Source: Candidatus Flexifilum affinis (GTDB lineage Bacteria; Chloroflexota; Anaerolineae; Aggregatilineales; Phototrophicaceae). Taken from it: DNA of 64,000 bases. The translations under genes were made by a program, and so were the position numbers. The notes beneath the pieces were generated by a model. That model searched no databases. It was not told where the DNA came from and saw nothing but the letters and a program-made list of their open reading frames with translations. The stretch spans positions 868,001-932,000 of the forward strand of contig JADJPJ010000087.1 in NCBI GenBank assembly GCA_016713325.1, read 5' to 3'. Numbering within the stretch: the first letter of the stretch is position 1; each line of letters begins with the position of its first letter. Shown in pieces: positions 45,901-53,297 of the stretch.

Positions 45901-47402
45901 CCCTGGCGCTTGCGGGCGGTCCAGGCGGCGCCGAGTATATGCGCCGTGCCGAGATGTATCTGGAGATGGTCCCGATCATCGATCTGACCAGTACTCCTGC
46001 CACTCAGGATGTACGCATGTACTTCTGGACCAACTACGAGATTGGCGCCAACAGCAACCTCCGTGTGGAAATCGCAGCCGAAAACGCCAGCGAATCCCCG
46101 ACCGTGCAAACCTACGGAAAGATGGGCGGCTGGACGGCATGGACCGAACAGCCCATCACCATTGACTCCAAGAACAACGTCTATGGGGTCACAAACTCGC
46201 GGGTCGATACCTGGGGCCGCGCGCAGGTCAACCTGACCGGCTACATCGGCTCACGAGTTCGTATCCGCTTCTCGATGGAATCATCCTCTACCGATGACAT
46301 GGATGTCTTCATCGACGACATCTCGCTCATCCATGGTCTGCCCAACAAGGCGCTCATCTTCTCCGACAACGCCAACTCCATCGCCAACTGGGTCAGCGAA
46401 GGCAGCTGGGGCATCACCGAGCAGTATTTCGTCGGCACCGGTGGGTCGGTCGAGGACCTCGGTCCCAGCCGCTGGCTGGGCTGGTACTTCGACTGCAGTG
46501 GTCTCGGCTATGGCTGGTGCGACTCGACCAGCTTCAATAATCTGGTCCAGGAGGCGACCCCCGTGGCGTCCTGCCCACCGGGCAGTGTCAATTACCTGGC
46601 GACGGCGCCGGTCGGGCCGGAATGCGTCACCGACATCAACATGTTCCTGGGTTCGACGGCTCTGCCGCTGGGTGGTCTCGCGCCAGCAGAGTTCTATGAG
46701 CAGTGGGCAGCGCGCTGGACGCGAACGGTCACCCTGAAAGGCGGCGCTACGTACCGCGTCGAAATGGTCTCGGATGACGGCATCCGGCTCAGCATCAACG
46801 ATGTAACCAACACGTCGATTGCGCCGTTTGGTGGAGGTCCCGGTGGCTACATTGTCAACAACTGGGATGATCACGGCCCGGAGACCAACTTTGCCACCTT
46901 CACCGTGGATCCTGGCCCCGACCTGGTCAAAACGCTGACGCTCGACTTCTATGAAAATGGCGGCGGAGCCGTGGTCTACCTGGCCATCTCACAGCGCAAC
47001 TTCAGCTTCAGCGACAGCCCGAACACCCCCTCCGGGAGTTCGTGGACCGTCGTAGACTCGGCGGAGCGTGGTGACTCGGCATTGATCCTCGATGGTTACT
47101 TCAACTTCACCGGCCGGGCCAGCCCGACGCTGTCCTATCAGGCGCTGTACACAATGGGCAACCAGACGCCCCTCTACGTCGAAGTCTCCGGCAATGGCGG
47201 CTTCACGTGGACCACAGTCGATACTATCGGAGCGGGTTGGACGCGCGGCATGGTCTCAGGATGGGAGACGCGCCTGGCCAGTCTGGCCGCGGCCGGAAAC
47301 CAATCCCGGTCGATGATCCGCTTCCGCATGGATGCCCGCTCGGCGACGGACTCTTCGATGACCGACGACGGCGTCTGGATCGCAGGCATACAGGTCAACT
47401 AG
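42981..47402 (+). CDS. Giant secreted adhesin-like protein with pilin-type signal, TP-rich linker and PA14 domain
   Basis: About 1,470 aa. The N-terminus carries a class III (Flp/Tad-type) signal, ARGQALVEYALILVLLAVG. A (TP)n-rich spacer follows (TPTPSNTPTPTPTDTLTPS). Then come five beta-rich modules of ~200-350 aa, each ending in a strand like WHIDDLQV (44421), WYIDDIYL (45064), VYVDEISI (45705), VFIDDISL (46305) or VWIAGIQV (47371). They resemble MAM/lectin-like folds. A PA14-like domain lies at ~46640-46980 (RVEMVSDDGIRLSINDV). Between about 43500 and 43990 the main frame turns Arg-rich while believable sequence (LTAGTHTFELYFVEG) sits in other frames, indicating several indels. The start at 42981 has AGGGA upstream. 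Confidence 0.7.
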   Translation: MVDIKHNRVGIALKPARGQALVEYALILVLLAVGMAFAIAATGPAIGNVFCNVVDNLAGEGSADVCGRGAGELSAAGGAPVDFWATVTWIAANPQQETPFPTPIQQPPTSAGSILQTNTYTPTPSITPTPSNTPTPTPTDTLTPSLTPSIGPSPTPEDYAFDVPHVDQVGNPRWWRLDGSDFWLPRRRWRASGTTTPARPGATDAPVVSALNSTSTSADNLVICSPVGTGLAWPDLGQHGHLPAQVIQPYGSGGYGAAAIFTSTNIARTVTVDFTLTANNYLRLRIRTAATLPSTTASAAALRRVHSELPDRGHPYFRALLRGRYNTGASNMSFSAGGPATINTDDSAANCPWGQVNNAGDSNSPNFQFDNLGAGGWTGGATCHLELRGYVNVGGVANPVLSFWDLWDFTGTGSTTATIEFAEYVDGINEAWGSPITLHSSGSNYNWTRNEVPIASYGGTSQRVTFRFKLNSSGGTPFRWHIDDLQVTDEPLSADFYTIGDYWNLDTRVQMNDFLFNADTDNTLQNNPGLPQTTTAWRWDLTSTIKRGPSGYAWDQSPGTNYQKHSSGSGERIYYLEFKRLVDLASPPATDLEGDTGTPLLTFWMAYDVPDGGRLSVEYTTDSRDTAPDTWTTVPNGGLLLNFTSPGTPGPNEQTARSNTVMQKMVLDLTQIPVSTFRLRFALTVQNNAASTGDGWYIDDIYLEREDASPYFAYPFYDDAESDANFTAYWTNIGDWWGRSAELPNQETDELAMISAGALSSGWTYSDSPSSNYPLNTVNTLELISAIDLLNDTPENSTDAPGRLAASEPLLTFWHRRSVGANVQLNVEMWTAASASWTTIWSYDSAIHATTMRRQDAWERIEVNLRREVEDKAGANWAAIAANADSILDEDDIRIRFVFDTDGTASDGVYVDEISIDDAGYSVFKLWPTAIGGSGMFVDYLDSTEGLGLPIDWTQRYHGGGIWDVTTDSARTGSLALAGGPGGAEYMRRAEMYLEMVPIIDLTSTPATQDVRMYFWTNYEIGANSNLRVEIAAENASESPTVQTYGKMGGWTAWTEQPITIDSKNNVYGVTNSRVDTWGRAQVNLTGYIGSRVRIRFSMESSSTDDMDVFIDDISLIHGLPNKALIFSDNANSIANWVSEGSWGITEQYFVGTGGSVEDLGPSRWLGWYFDCSGLGYGWCDSTSFNNLVQEATPVASCPPGSVNYLATAPVGPECVTDINMFLGSTALPLGGLAPAEFYEQWAARWTRTVTLKGGATYRVEMVSDDGIRLSINDVTNTSIAPFGGGPGGYIVNNWDDHGPETNFATFTVDPGPDLVKTLTLDFYENGGGAVVYLAISQRNFSFSDSPNTPSGSSWTVVDSAERGDSALILDGYFNFTGRASPTLSYQALYTMGNQTPLYVEVSGNGGFTWTTVDTIGAGWTRGMVSGWETRLASLAAAGNQSRSMIRFRMDARSATDSSMTDDGVWIAGIQVN

Positions 47403-47435
47403 GCTGTCGGAGTCTTCAGCAGCTTTCCCCTTCAG

Positions 47436-47468
47436 CGCCGCGCCGGAGCATTCCAGCGCGGCGTTTTT
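47436..47468 (+). terminator. Rho-independent terminator after the adhesin gene
   Basis: CGCCGCGC (47436-47443) and GCGCGGCG (47456-47463) form a perfect 8-bp GC stem with a 12-nt loop, followed by TTTTT (47464-47468) on the plus strand. It lies 33 bp after the adhesin stop. Confidence 0.85.
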
Positions 47469-47563
47469 CTCTTCCATCGTCGGCTCGTCGGCGCTTGACT
47501 CATGACGATCTCATTCCGGACTGGTATCCTTAAGCCATTCAAGTACCTCGCAGGAGCAAGGTT

Positions 47564-48538
47564 ATGTCCTCTGTTTTACCTTCTGATTCGGCCAGTGCCC
47601 CGATGACGCCGGAGATCAAGACGGTCGAAACCGGAACCCTGTTCATCATCGCCGGTCCGGCAGGCGCGGGAAAAAACCGGCTGATGAAGGCGGTGCTGGA
47701 ACTTGGACTGGCGCGGCAGCTCCCCACGGCGACCACACGACCCATGCGACCCGGCGAGGCGCAGGGTCGCGAGCACCTCTTCGTGTCAAAATCGGAATTC
47801 GAGCGGATGCTCAAAGACGGCGAGCTGCTGGAGTGGCAGAAAATCCACGACAGCTACTACGGCATGCACCGACCGAGCCTGGAAGCAGCCCTGAACGCCG
47901 GGGAGAACCTGATCGCCGACATCGACATGTACGGCGCCCGCGCGGTCAGCAAAGCTCTCCCCGACAATGTGGTCAGCATCTTCATTCAGACGCCCACCAT
48001 CGCCGATCTGATCGATCGGATGCGCATTCGTGGCGAGACGACGGCCTCGATTGCGCTGCGGCTGCTGCGCGTGGGCGCGGAACTGGAATTCGCGCGGGAG
48101 TCGCACGCCGTGATCACCAGCGATCATGTCGACCACGCGTCGGACAAGCTGGTGACCATCATCAAAGCTGTGCTGGACGGTGGACGCGACCAGGCGACGT
48201 GCGATTCCATCATCACCTATCGCTACACCCTGCACGCCCAGGCCGTGCCGGTCTTTGGCGGCACTGCCCTGGCCCGCCACCGTGCGCCGGAGTATCCACT
48301 GGCCGTCTGCGTGCAGGACGAGCAGCCCGCGAGAGCCGCGCGCCGCGCCATTCAGGAGGCGCTCCCAACCATCCCGCTCCCCCCGGAAACCGACCCCGAG
48401 GAATTCCGCGCCCCGATGACCATGGCTCATCGCCACGACGAAGATGGCGTCGAGATCGTCACCTATACCTATCTCGTCCCCCTTATGGAGCAGATCGACG
48501 CGCCGGAGGGTTGGAATTGGACGCTGATCACCCCATGA
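47564..48538 (+). CDS. Guanylate-kinase-like protein with altered P-loop and C-terminal extension
   Basis: A 324-aa protein. Residues ~22-210 follow the guanylate kinase plan: LFIIAGPAGAGKNRLMKAV (P-loop), TATTRPMRPGEAQGREHLFVSKSEFE (GMP-binding Arg/Tyr region), YYGMHRPSLEAALNAGENLIADIDMYGA and IRGETTASIALRLLR. The residue after the P-loop lysine is Asn instead of Ser/Thr, unusual for a kinase needing Mg-ATP. A further ~110 aa of unknown fold (YRYTLHAQAVPVFGGTALARH onward) is not found in normal Gmk. It may be a GMP kinase or a repurposed NTP-binding protein. AGGAG precedes the ATG. Its stop overlaps ygfZ (ATGA). Confidence 0.72.
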   Translation: MSSVLPSDSASAPMTPEIKTVETGTLFIIAGPAGAGKNRLMKAVLELGLARQLPTATTRPMRPGEAQGREHLFVSKSEFERMLKDGELLEWQKIHDSYYGMHRPSLEAALNAGENLIADIDMYGARAVSKALPDNVVSIFIQTPTIADLIDRMRIRGETTASIALRLLRVGAELEFARESHAVITSDHVDHASDKLVTIIKAVLDGGRDQATCDSIITYRYTLHAQAVPVFGGTALARHRAPEYPLAVCVQDEQPARAARRAIQEALPTIPLPPETDPEEFRAPMTMAHRHDEDGVEIVTYTYLVPLMEQIDAPEGWNWTLITP

Positions 48539-49617
48539 CCCCTGTTTCTCAGACGATGAACGACGTATTCTCCCAGGCAGGAGCGGCACTGGCCGGCGAC
48601 GGGATTCCGCTTCATTTCGGCGATCAGGCTGGCGAAGTCGATGCCGGTTTGAACGCAGCCATCCTCATGGACCGCTCGCATGAGGGGCGTCTGCGGCTGG
48701 AGGGTCGCGATCGGCTGGCGCTCCCGCACCGCATCAGCACCAACGCAGTCGAAACGCTGGCGCCAGGCGCCGCCGCGCCCACAATCTTCACCAATCCGAA
48801 CGCCCGCATCATTGACCGGGTGACGCTCTGCAACCTGGGTGAAACAGCCCTGATGCTGACCGAACCCGGCCGCGGCGACGCGGTAGCCGGGCATCTGCGC
48901 CGCAATATCTTCTTCAATGATGACCTGCGGGTGAGCGATGCCCGTCCGGGGACGCGGCAGTTCGTCCTCATCGGACCACAGGCGGCCGCGGTCGCGACAA
49001 AGCTTGGTCTGAACCTGGAGCCGCTGCACGGCGTCGAGACCGACTTGAAGGGCACGGCCGCCACCGTCCTGCGCGACAAACCCTTTGGCGGCGACCCACG
49101 ACTGGACCCGTGGCGCTTCATTCTCCGTGAAGAGGATGCCGTACAGGCATGGGCTGCCTTGATCGAAGCGGGCGGTGATGTTGGCCTTCGACCGGCCGGA
49201 TCCCTCGCCTATCACGCGCTGCGCGTCCTATCCGGACGCCCCGGCATCAACGCCGAGCTCAGCACGGAGTACATTCCGCTGGAAGTCGGCCTGTGGGACG
49301 AGATCAGCTTCACCAAGGGCTGCTACGTCGGCCAGGAAATCATCGCCCGTATGGAAAGCCGCGGCCGTCTGGCGCGCACCATCGTTCGCGTTCGCATGGA
49401 CACGCCGGTGACTACCCCTGCCGTACTGCGATCGGACGGCCGTGAAGTCGGCCGATTGACCAGCGCGGTGCAGCTTCGCCAGGGGGAAGTGGTCGGTATC
49501 GCGGTGGTCAAACTGGCCCTCGCCACGCCCGGCAGCACCCTGATGACGGACTCTGGCGCCTCTGTTGCCATCCTGGACCGAGCCGGCTCCCAACCGGAGC
49601 TGGACGCCGAAACCTGA
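48535..49617 (+). CDS. ygfZ: YgfZ/GcvT-like folate-binding protein
   Basis: About 360 aa, related to the aminomethyltransferase GcvT. YgfZ proteins support iron-sulfur cluster assembly using tetrahydrofolate. The N-terminal domain has MDRSHEGRLRLEGRDRLALPHRISTN. The hallmark FTKGCYVGQEIIARMESRGR (K-G-C-x-G-Q-E) lies near residue 265, with the conserved cysteine present. EYIPLEVGLWDEISF precedes it. A C-terminal beta-barrel follows. The ATG at 48535 overlaps the previous stop. Many Fe-S and folate genes in this window could benefit, but direct linkage is only to the kinase-like gene. Confidence 0.87.
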   Translation: MTPVSQTMNDVFSQAGAALAGDGIPLHFGDQAGEVDAGLNAAILMDRSHEGRLRLEGRDRLALPHRISTNAVETLAPGAAAPTIFTNPNARIIDRVTLCNLGETALMLTEPGRGDAVAGHLRRNIFFNDDLRVSDARPGTRQFVLIGPQAAAVATKLGLNLEPLHGVETDLKGTAATVLRDKPFGGDPRLDPWRFILREEDAVQAWAALIEAGGDVGLRPAGSLAYHALRVLSGRPGINAELSTEYIPLEVGLWDEISFTKGCYVGQEIIARMESRGRLARTIVRVRMDTPVTTPAVLRSDGREVGRLTSAVQLRQGEVVGIAVVKLALATPGSTLMTDSGASVAILDRAGSQPELDAET

Positions 49618-49635
49618 GCGGGATCGAATGCGGAA

Positions 49636-50310
49636 ATGAGCGCCGAGTTCTCGTTGGAGACCTATCTTGGGCGCCTTCCGTATTTTCGGCAGCAGCCTGC
49701 GGAACGCATCGCATCTCTGGCGCAGTCGGCCGTCCTTCGGCTGTACAGCGCCGGTGAAATCCTCTTCCTGGAGGGCGAACCGTCATCGGGGCTGTGGCTG
49801 GTCGAGGCCGGTCGCATCAAAGTCTTCAAGCTCAATCCCGACGGCCAGGAACATATCCTGCGCATCTTCGGGGACAATGACACCTTCAACGACATCAGCG
49901 CGCTGGACGGCGGCGCAAACCCGGCCAGCGCCGCCGCGCTCAGCGACTCCCGGCTGTGGGTCCTGCCTTCGGAGATCTTTCGCGATCTCATCCTGCAAGA
50001 CAGCGTCTTCGCGCTGCGGGTGATTGAGCTGCTCTCCGGCCGGGTCCGTGGTCTGATCCGCCAGATCGAGGATCTGACCCTGTACTCGGTCACCGTCCGG
50101 GTGGCGCGCCTTCTCCTTCAGCAGGTGGAAGATCCGGCGCTCAGCGGCGCGGGCGTCACCCGGGCAGCACTGGCCGCCCATTTGGCGACCACACCGCAGA
50201 CCGTCAGCACGGCCCTGCGCGAACTCGAATCCACCGGCGCCATCCAGTGCGACCGCCACCAGATTCGCATTGTGGCCGAGGATCTGCTCCGCTCTATCGC
50301 CATGCTCTAG
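49636..50310 (+). CDS. Crp/Fnr-family transcription regulator
   Basis: A 224-aa regulator. The N-terminal cyclic-nucleotide-binding-like barrel has LRLYSAGEILFLEGEPSSGLWLVEAGRIKVFKL and ILRIFGDNDTFNDISALDGG. A long dimerisation helix follows (VFALRVIELLSGRVRGLIRQIEDL), then a winged helix with recognition region TRAALAAHLATTPQTVSTALRELESTGAI. No N-terminal Fe-S cysteine set is present, so it is not Fnr proper; Dnr-like haem/NO sensing is possible. It lies directly upstream of the ferredoxin-nirK genes, with a perfect inverted repeat (50322-50337) just after its stop. A nitrogen-oxide-responsive role is therefore likely but inferred. Confidence 0.85.
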   Translation: MSAEFSLETYLGRLPYFRQQPAERIASLAQSAVLRLYSAGEILFLEGEPSSGLWLVEAGRIKVFKLNPDGQEHILRIFGDNDTFNDISALDGGANPASAAALSDSRLWVLPSEIFRDLILQDSVFALRVIELLSGRVRGLIRQIEDLTLYSVTVRVARLLLQQVEDPALSGAGVTRAALAAHLATTPQTVSTALRELESTGAIQCDRHQIRIVAEDLLRSIAML

Positions 50311-50472
50311 CCCCCGCACTGCGTGACAATCGTCACGACGTTTTGCTGATCACTTTCACATTGCCCCAAATTCCCACCCGACTTCATCTAGCTGAAGTCC
50401 ATCGCTGGCGTTCGCCTGTACGCTTCCTTCAATGAAACACTTCAATGAAACAAATGAAGAGAAGGCACAGCG
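50311..50472 (+). promoter_or_regulatory. Regulatory region before ferredoxin-nirK with CGTGAC palindrome
   Basis: Holds CGTGAC-AATC-GTCACG (50322-50337), a perfect 6-bp inverted repeat with a 4-bp spacer, of Crp/Fnr-site size. Further on lies a 13-bp tandem repeat (50427-50452). A likely operator for the neighbouring Crp/Fnr protein. No convincing -35/-10 pair was found. Confidence 0.5.
50427..50452. repeat. 13-bp tandem direct repeat
   Basis: CTTCAATGAAACA occurs twice in a row (50427-50439 and 50440-50452), ending 20 bp before the ferredoxin start codon. It lies in the untranslated leader and could affect translation or reflect recent slippage. Confidence 0.85.
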
Positions 50473-50685
50473 ATGAATGTAGGTGAATGGATGCCCCGAG
50501 TGGCTGCGGCGACCTGCAACGGCTGTGGCGACTGTGTCGCGCAGTGTCCCACCGGCGCGCTCGGCCTACAGAACGGCAAGGCCGTCCTTGTCGAACTCTC
50601 GAAATGCACCTACTGCGCCACCTGCGAGTCAGTTTGTCCGGTGGGCGCAATCGAACTCCCCTATCTCGTCCTCAGGTCCCAGTAG
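50473..50685 (+). CDS. 2[4Fe-4S]-type ferredoxin
   Basis: A 70-aa small electron carrier. Two classical cluster motifs are present: CNGCGDCVAQCPTGA and CTYCATCESVCPVGA (C-x2-C-x2-C-x3-C-P twice). No insertions. GAAGG lies about 9 bp before the ATG. It lies between a Crp/Fnr regulator and a copper nitrite reductase, 15 bp before the latter, so it may be regulated with it. Since NirK works outside the membrane, the ferredoxin cannot be its direct donor unless it serves a cytoplasmic step. Confidence 0.93.
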   Translation: MNVGEWMPRVAAATCNGCGDCVAQCPTGALGLQNGKAVLVELSKCTYCATCESVCPVGAIELPYLVLRSQ

Positions 50686-50700
50686 CGCATGTAAAGGAAA

Positions 50701-52251
50701 ATGATGAACGGCAAATCACTCAATCCGAACCTCGCGGCCGCAGTGCTTGTGGGCATCGCGGTGCTCATCCTGGCCGCGCTGCCCGTCCGCATTGAACTGC
50801 GCCGCGTCACCGCCGAAAATGAGACCGACGTCGCTGCGCCGGCCTCTGATTTGGCGCATGACACCCACATGACCGCTGCCGGAGCCGAGACCCAACTGGT
50901 CGAGTACACCGTGCGCACGGTCATTGGTCTGACTCCGGCCATGGCTTTCCAGGGCGTCGGCGGCACCATCGATGGTCAGATCAACCCGCTGCTCACCGCC
51001 AGCGTCGGCGACACCGTGCGCATCACTGTCGTCAATGGCGACCCGGTGCTGCATGACCTGACCATCAGCGTCCTGAATCTGACGACCGGCCAGCTCATCC
51101 AGGATGAGCAGCAGAGTGTCATTGAATTCGTCGCCTCTGAACCGGGTGAGTACGTCTATTCGTGCAGCGTGCCCGGCCACCACGAGATCGGCATGTGGGG
51201 CACCCTGCGCATTGACGGCCCCGCGTCAGTCGACGGAGCGGGAGATCAGGCCGCCGCCCCCCAGGAAGCAGCCGCCGCCCAAACGTCAGCGACCATTGCC
51301 CCCGCAGCGGCTGACGCCGTCTCCGTGGTTCGCGACCCGGCGGACATGCCCGCGCCCATCGGCGACCGCGGACCGACCAACGTGCGCATCGATCCGAGCA
51401 CCGTGGAAGTCACCGGCATCCTCGCGGACGGCACGACCTTCAGCTACTTCACCTTCGACGGCCAGGTCCCCGGACCCATGCTGCGTGTGCGCCAGGGCGA
51501 CACGGTCGAGATGCACATCCACAATGACGCCGGCAGCCTCTTCCCCCACTCCATTGATCTCCACAGCGTGACCGGCCCGGGCGGCGGGGCCGTCTACACC
51601 CAGACCATGCCGGGCGCCGAGACCGTCTTCACCTTTAAGGCCTTGAACGCCGGTCTGTACGTCTATCACTGCGCCACGCCCAGCATCCCGCACCACATCA
51701 GCTCCGGCATGTACGGCCTGATCCTAGTCGAGCCGCCCGGCGGACTGCCGCCTGTGGATCGCGAGTTCTACGTCATGCAGGGCGACATCTACACCGAATA
51801 TCCGTATGGCGCGCAGGGCCATCAGACCTTCAGCATGGACCACATGAGCCACGAAGACGCCGACTATCTGGTCTTCAACGGCGCGGCCGGTGGCCTCACC
51901 AGCGACGAGCACGCCCTGCGGGCCAGCGTTGGCGAAACCGTGCGCATCTTCTTCGGCGTCGGTGGCCCCAATTACACATCCTCCCTTCATATGATTGGTG
52001 AGATCTTCGACCGGGTGTATGATCAGGCCTCTATCACCAGCGCGCCGCTGACCGATGTACAGACCACTATGGTTCCTTCGGGTGGCGCCACCGTCGTGGA
52101 GTTCCAGGTCGACGTGCCAGGGCGATACATCCTGGTCGATCACTCGCTCAGTCGCATGGAACGGGGGCTCGCCGCCTTCATGCTGGTCGATGGCGAAAAT
52201 CATCCGGAGATCTTCTACGGTGAGACGGTGACGGAGGGTTCCGGACACTAA
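50701..52251 (+). CDS. nirK: Copper-containing nitrite reductase with N-terminal cupredoxin domain
   Basis: Reduces nitrite to NO on the outer face of the membrane. A 516-aa chain. N-terminal anchor AAAVLVGIAVLILAALPV. An added cupredoxin domain (residues ~65-175) has a type 1 Cu site (H118, C155, H160, M165; CSVPGHHEIGM). An Ala-rich linker follows, then NirK proper. Type 1 Cu: H283, C324, H332, M337. Type 2 Cu: H288, H323 and the His of VDHSLSR. Catalytic Asp286 is in HSIDLH and catalytic His430 in SSLHMIGEIFD, matching the AniA/Geobacillus type. The extra cupredoxin would be a built-in electron donor. Confidence 0.94.
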   Translation: MMNGKSLNPNLAAAVLVGIAVLILAALPVRIELRRVTAENETDVAAPASDLAHDTHMTAAGAETQLVEYTVRTVIGLTPAMAFQGVGGTIDGQINPLLTASVGDTVRITVVNGDPVLHDLTISVLNLTTGQLIQDEQQSVIEFVASEPGEYVYSCSVPGHHEIGMWGTLRIDGPASVDGAGDQAAAPQEAAAAQTSATIAPAAADAVSVVRDPADMPAPIGDRGPTNVRIDPSTVEVTGILADGTTFSYFTFDGQVPGPMLRVRQGDTVEMHIHNDAGSLFPHSIDLHSVTGPGGGAVYTQTMPGAETVFTFKALNAGLYVYHCATPSIPHHISSGMYGLILVEPPGGLPPVDREFYVMQGDIYTEYPYGAQGHQTFSMDHMSHEDADYLVFNGAAGGLTSDEHALRASVGETVRIFFGVGGPNYTSSLHMIGEIFDRVYDQASITSAPLTDVQTTMVPSGGATVVEFQVDVPGRYILVDHSLSRMERGLAAFMLVDGENHPEIFYGETVTEGSGH

Positions 52252-52264
52252 TTCAATTCGACGT

Positions 52265-52292
52265 GGGCGAGGATCGCTGGCGGTCCTCGCCC
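52265..52292 (+). terminator. Hairpin after nirK
   Basis: GGGCGAGGA (52265-52273) and TCCTCGCCC (52284-52292) make a perfect 9-bp stem with a 10-nt loop, followed by GTTTC. The T-run is short, so it may act as an attenuator before the 4-TM genes rather than a full stop. Confidence 0.6.
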
Positions 52293-52320
52293 GTTTCAGG
52301 CAGTTCAGGATACCAACCAC

Positions 52321-52740
52321 ATGCCCCCCCTGGCACGATATCACATCAAAGCGGGCCTGTTCCACTTCGCATTCGCGCTGATTCTCGGTGTCGTACTCGC
52401 TGCACAGCCCGTGTTCAACCTCTCACCGTATATCGCGACCCTCCGACCCGCCTTCCTGCACCTCCTGATGGTCGGCTGGATCACCCAGCTCATCATGGGC
52501 GTCGCCTACTGGATGTTCCCCAAGCAGTCCAAGGAGCAACCGCGCGGCAGTTCACGGCTGGGCTGGGCGGTCTTCCTCTCGCTCAATGTCGGACTCCTTC
52601 TGCGCATCGTCGGCGAGCCGCTGCTTTTCATACAGCCTGGCCCGGCCGGCGGCGTCGTGCTGACGCTTTCAGCGGTCCTCCAGGTGATTGCCGGGTGGCT
52701 GTTCGTTGTCAACACCTGGTCCAGGGTCAAGGAGCGCTGA
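52321..52740 (+). CDS. Four-helix membrane protein A (NnrS / haem-copper-oxidase-like fragment)
   Basis: A 139-aa integral membrane protein with four predicted helices (FHFAFALILGVVLAAQPVF; HLLMVGWITQLIMGVAYWMF; LGWAVFLSLNVGLLLRIVG; VVLTLSAVLQVIAGWLFVV). The block FLHLLMVGWITQLIMGVAYWMFP, with a conserved His near the second helix, resembles helices of NnrS or cbb3/NorB-like subunit I proteins, but the chain is far too short for a catalytic oxidase. It is a likely haem or NO-related membrane partner of NirK. The next gene encodes a paralogue of identical length. Confidence 0.7.
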   Translation: MPPLARYHIKAGLFHFAFALILGVVLAAQPVFNLSPYIATLRPAFLHLLMVGWITQLIMGVAYWMFPKQSKEQPRGSSRLGWAVFLSLNVGLLLRIVGEPLLFIQPGPAGGVVLTLSAVLQVIAGWLFVVNTWSRVKER

Positions 52741-52743
52741 ACG

Positions 52744-53163
52744 ATGCCCCGACTGAGCGTCTGGATGGTCCGCGCAGCCCTGCTGCATCTGGGAATTGGC
52801 TTCTCAGTCGGAGCCCTGCTCCTGTTCAACAAGGGCGCGGCGTTTGAGGCGACCATCTGGCGGGTGCTCCAGGTCCACGTCGAAATGCTGATGTTCGGTT
52901 GGATCATACAGTTGGCGATGGGCGTCGCCTTCTGGATTCTGCCGCGCTTCGCCAGGCCGCCCAAACACGGACGTGTCTGGCTGGCAGTTGTCGCCTTCAC
53001 GCTGATCAACCTGGGCGTCCTGTGCAGCGCTGCGGGACAGTGGTTCGGCATTCGCGAACTGGAACTGGCCGGGCGCGTCGGCATTCTCTTTGCGGGGCTG
53101 AGCTTCGCCATCCACATTTTCCCGCGGGTCAAGCCGATGGAGTTCGTCAGCGGCTCCGGCTGA
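52744..53163 (+). CDS. Four-helix membrane protein B, paralogue of the preceding gene
   Basis: A 139-aa protein with the same four-helix plan: LLHLGIGFSVGALLLFNKG; VHVEMLMFGWIIQLAMGVAFWILPR; VWLAVVAFTLINLGVLCSAAG; LAGRVGILFAGLSFAIHIF. The aligned core (H..ML..GWI.QL.MGVA.W..P) matches protein A, so the pair arose by duplication and may form a heterodimer. Two extra histidines (VHVEM; IHIFPRV) could ligate haem. It starts 3 bp after the stop of protein A. Function inferred only from the nirK context. Confidence 0.7.
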   Translation: MPRLSVWMVRAALLHLGIGFSVGALLLFNKGAAFEATIWRVLQVHVEMLMFGWIIQLAMGVAFWILPRFARPPKHGRVWLAVVAFTLINLGVLCSAAGQWFGIRELELAGRVGILFAGLSFAIHIFPRVKPMEFVSGSG

Positions 53164-53297
53164 CCATCGTCCACCCGCGGCGGCATGCAATGGCCTGATC
53201 ACGGTCGGCGCTACAGGATTACAATAGAGATAAAGATACATTGACCCCGTTCGTTGAACGCTTGCTGTTCGAGTCTCTGACAGGAGGAATCGTGACG

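Noticed and set aside
47833..48534. Long 5' extension of ygfZ in its own frame
   Set aside because: It overlaps the guanylate-kinase-like gene in another frame and is Arg/His-rich; the ATG at 48535 fits the ATGA junction.
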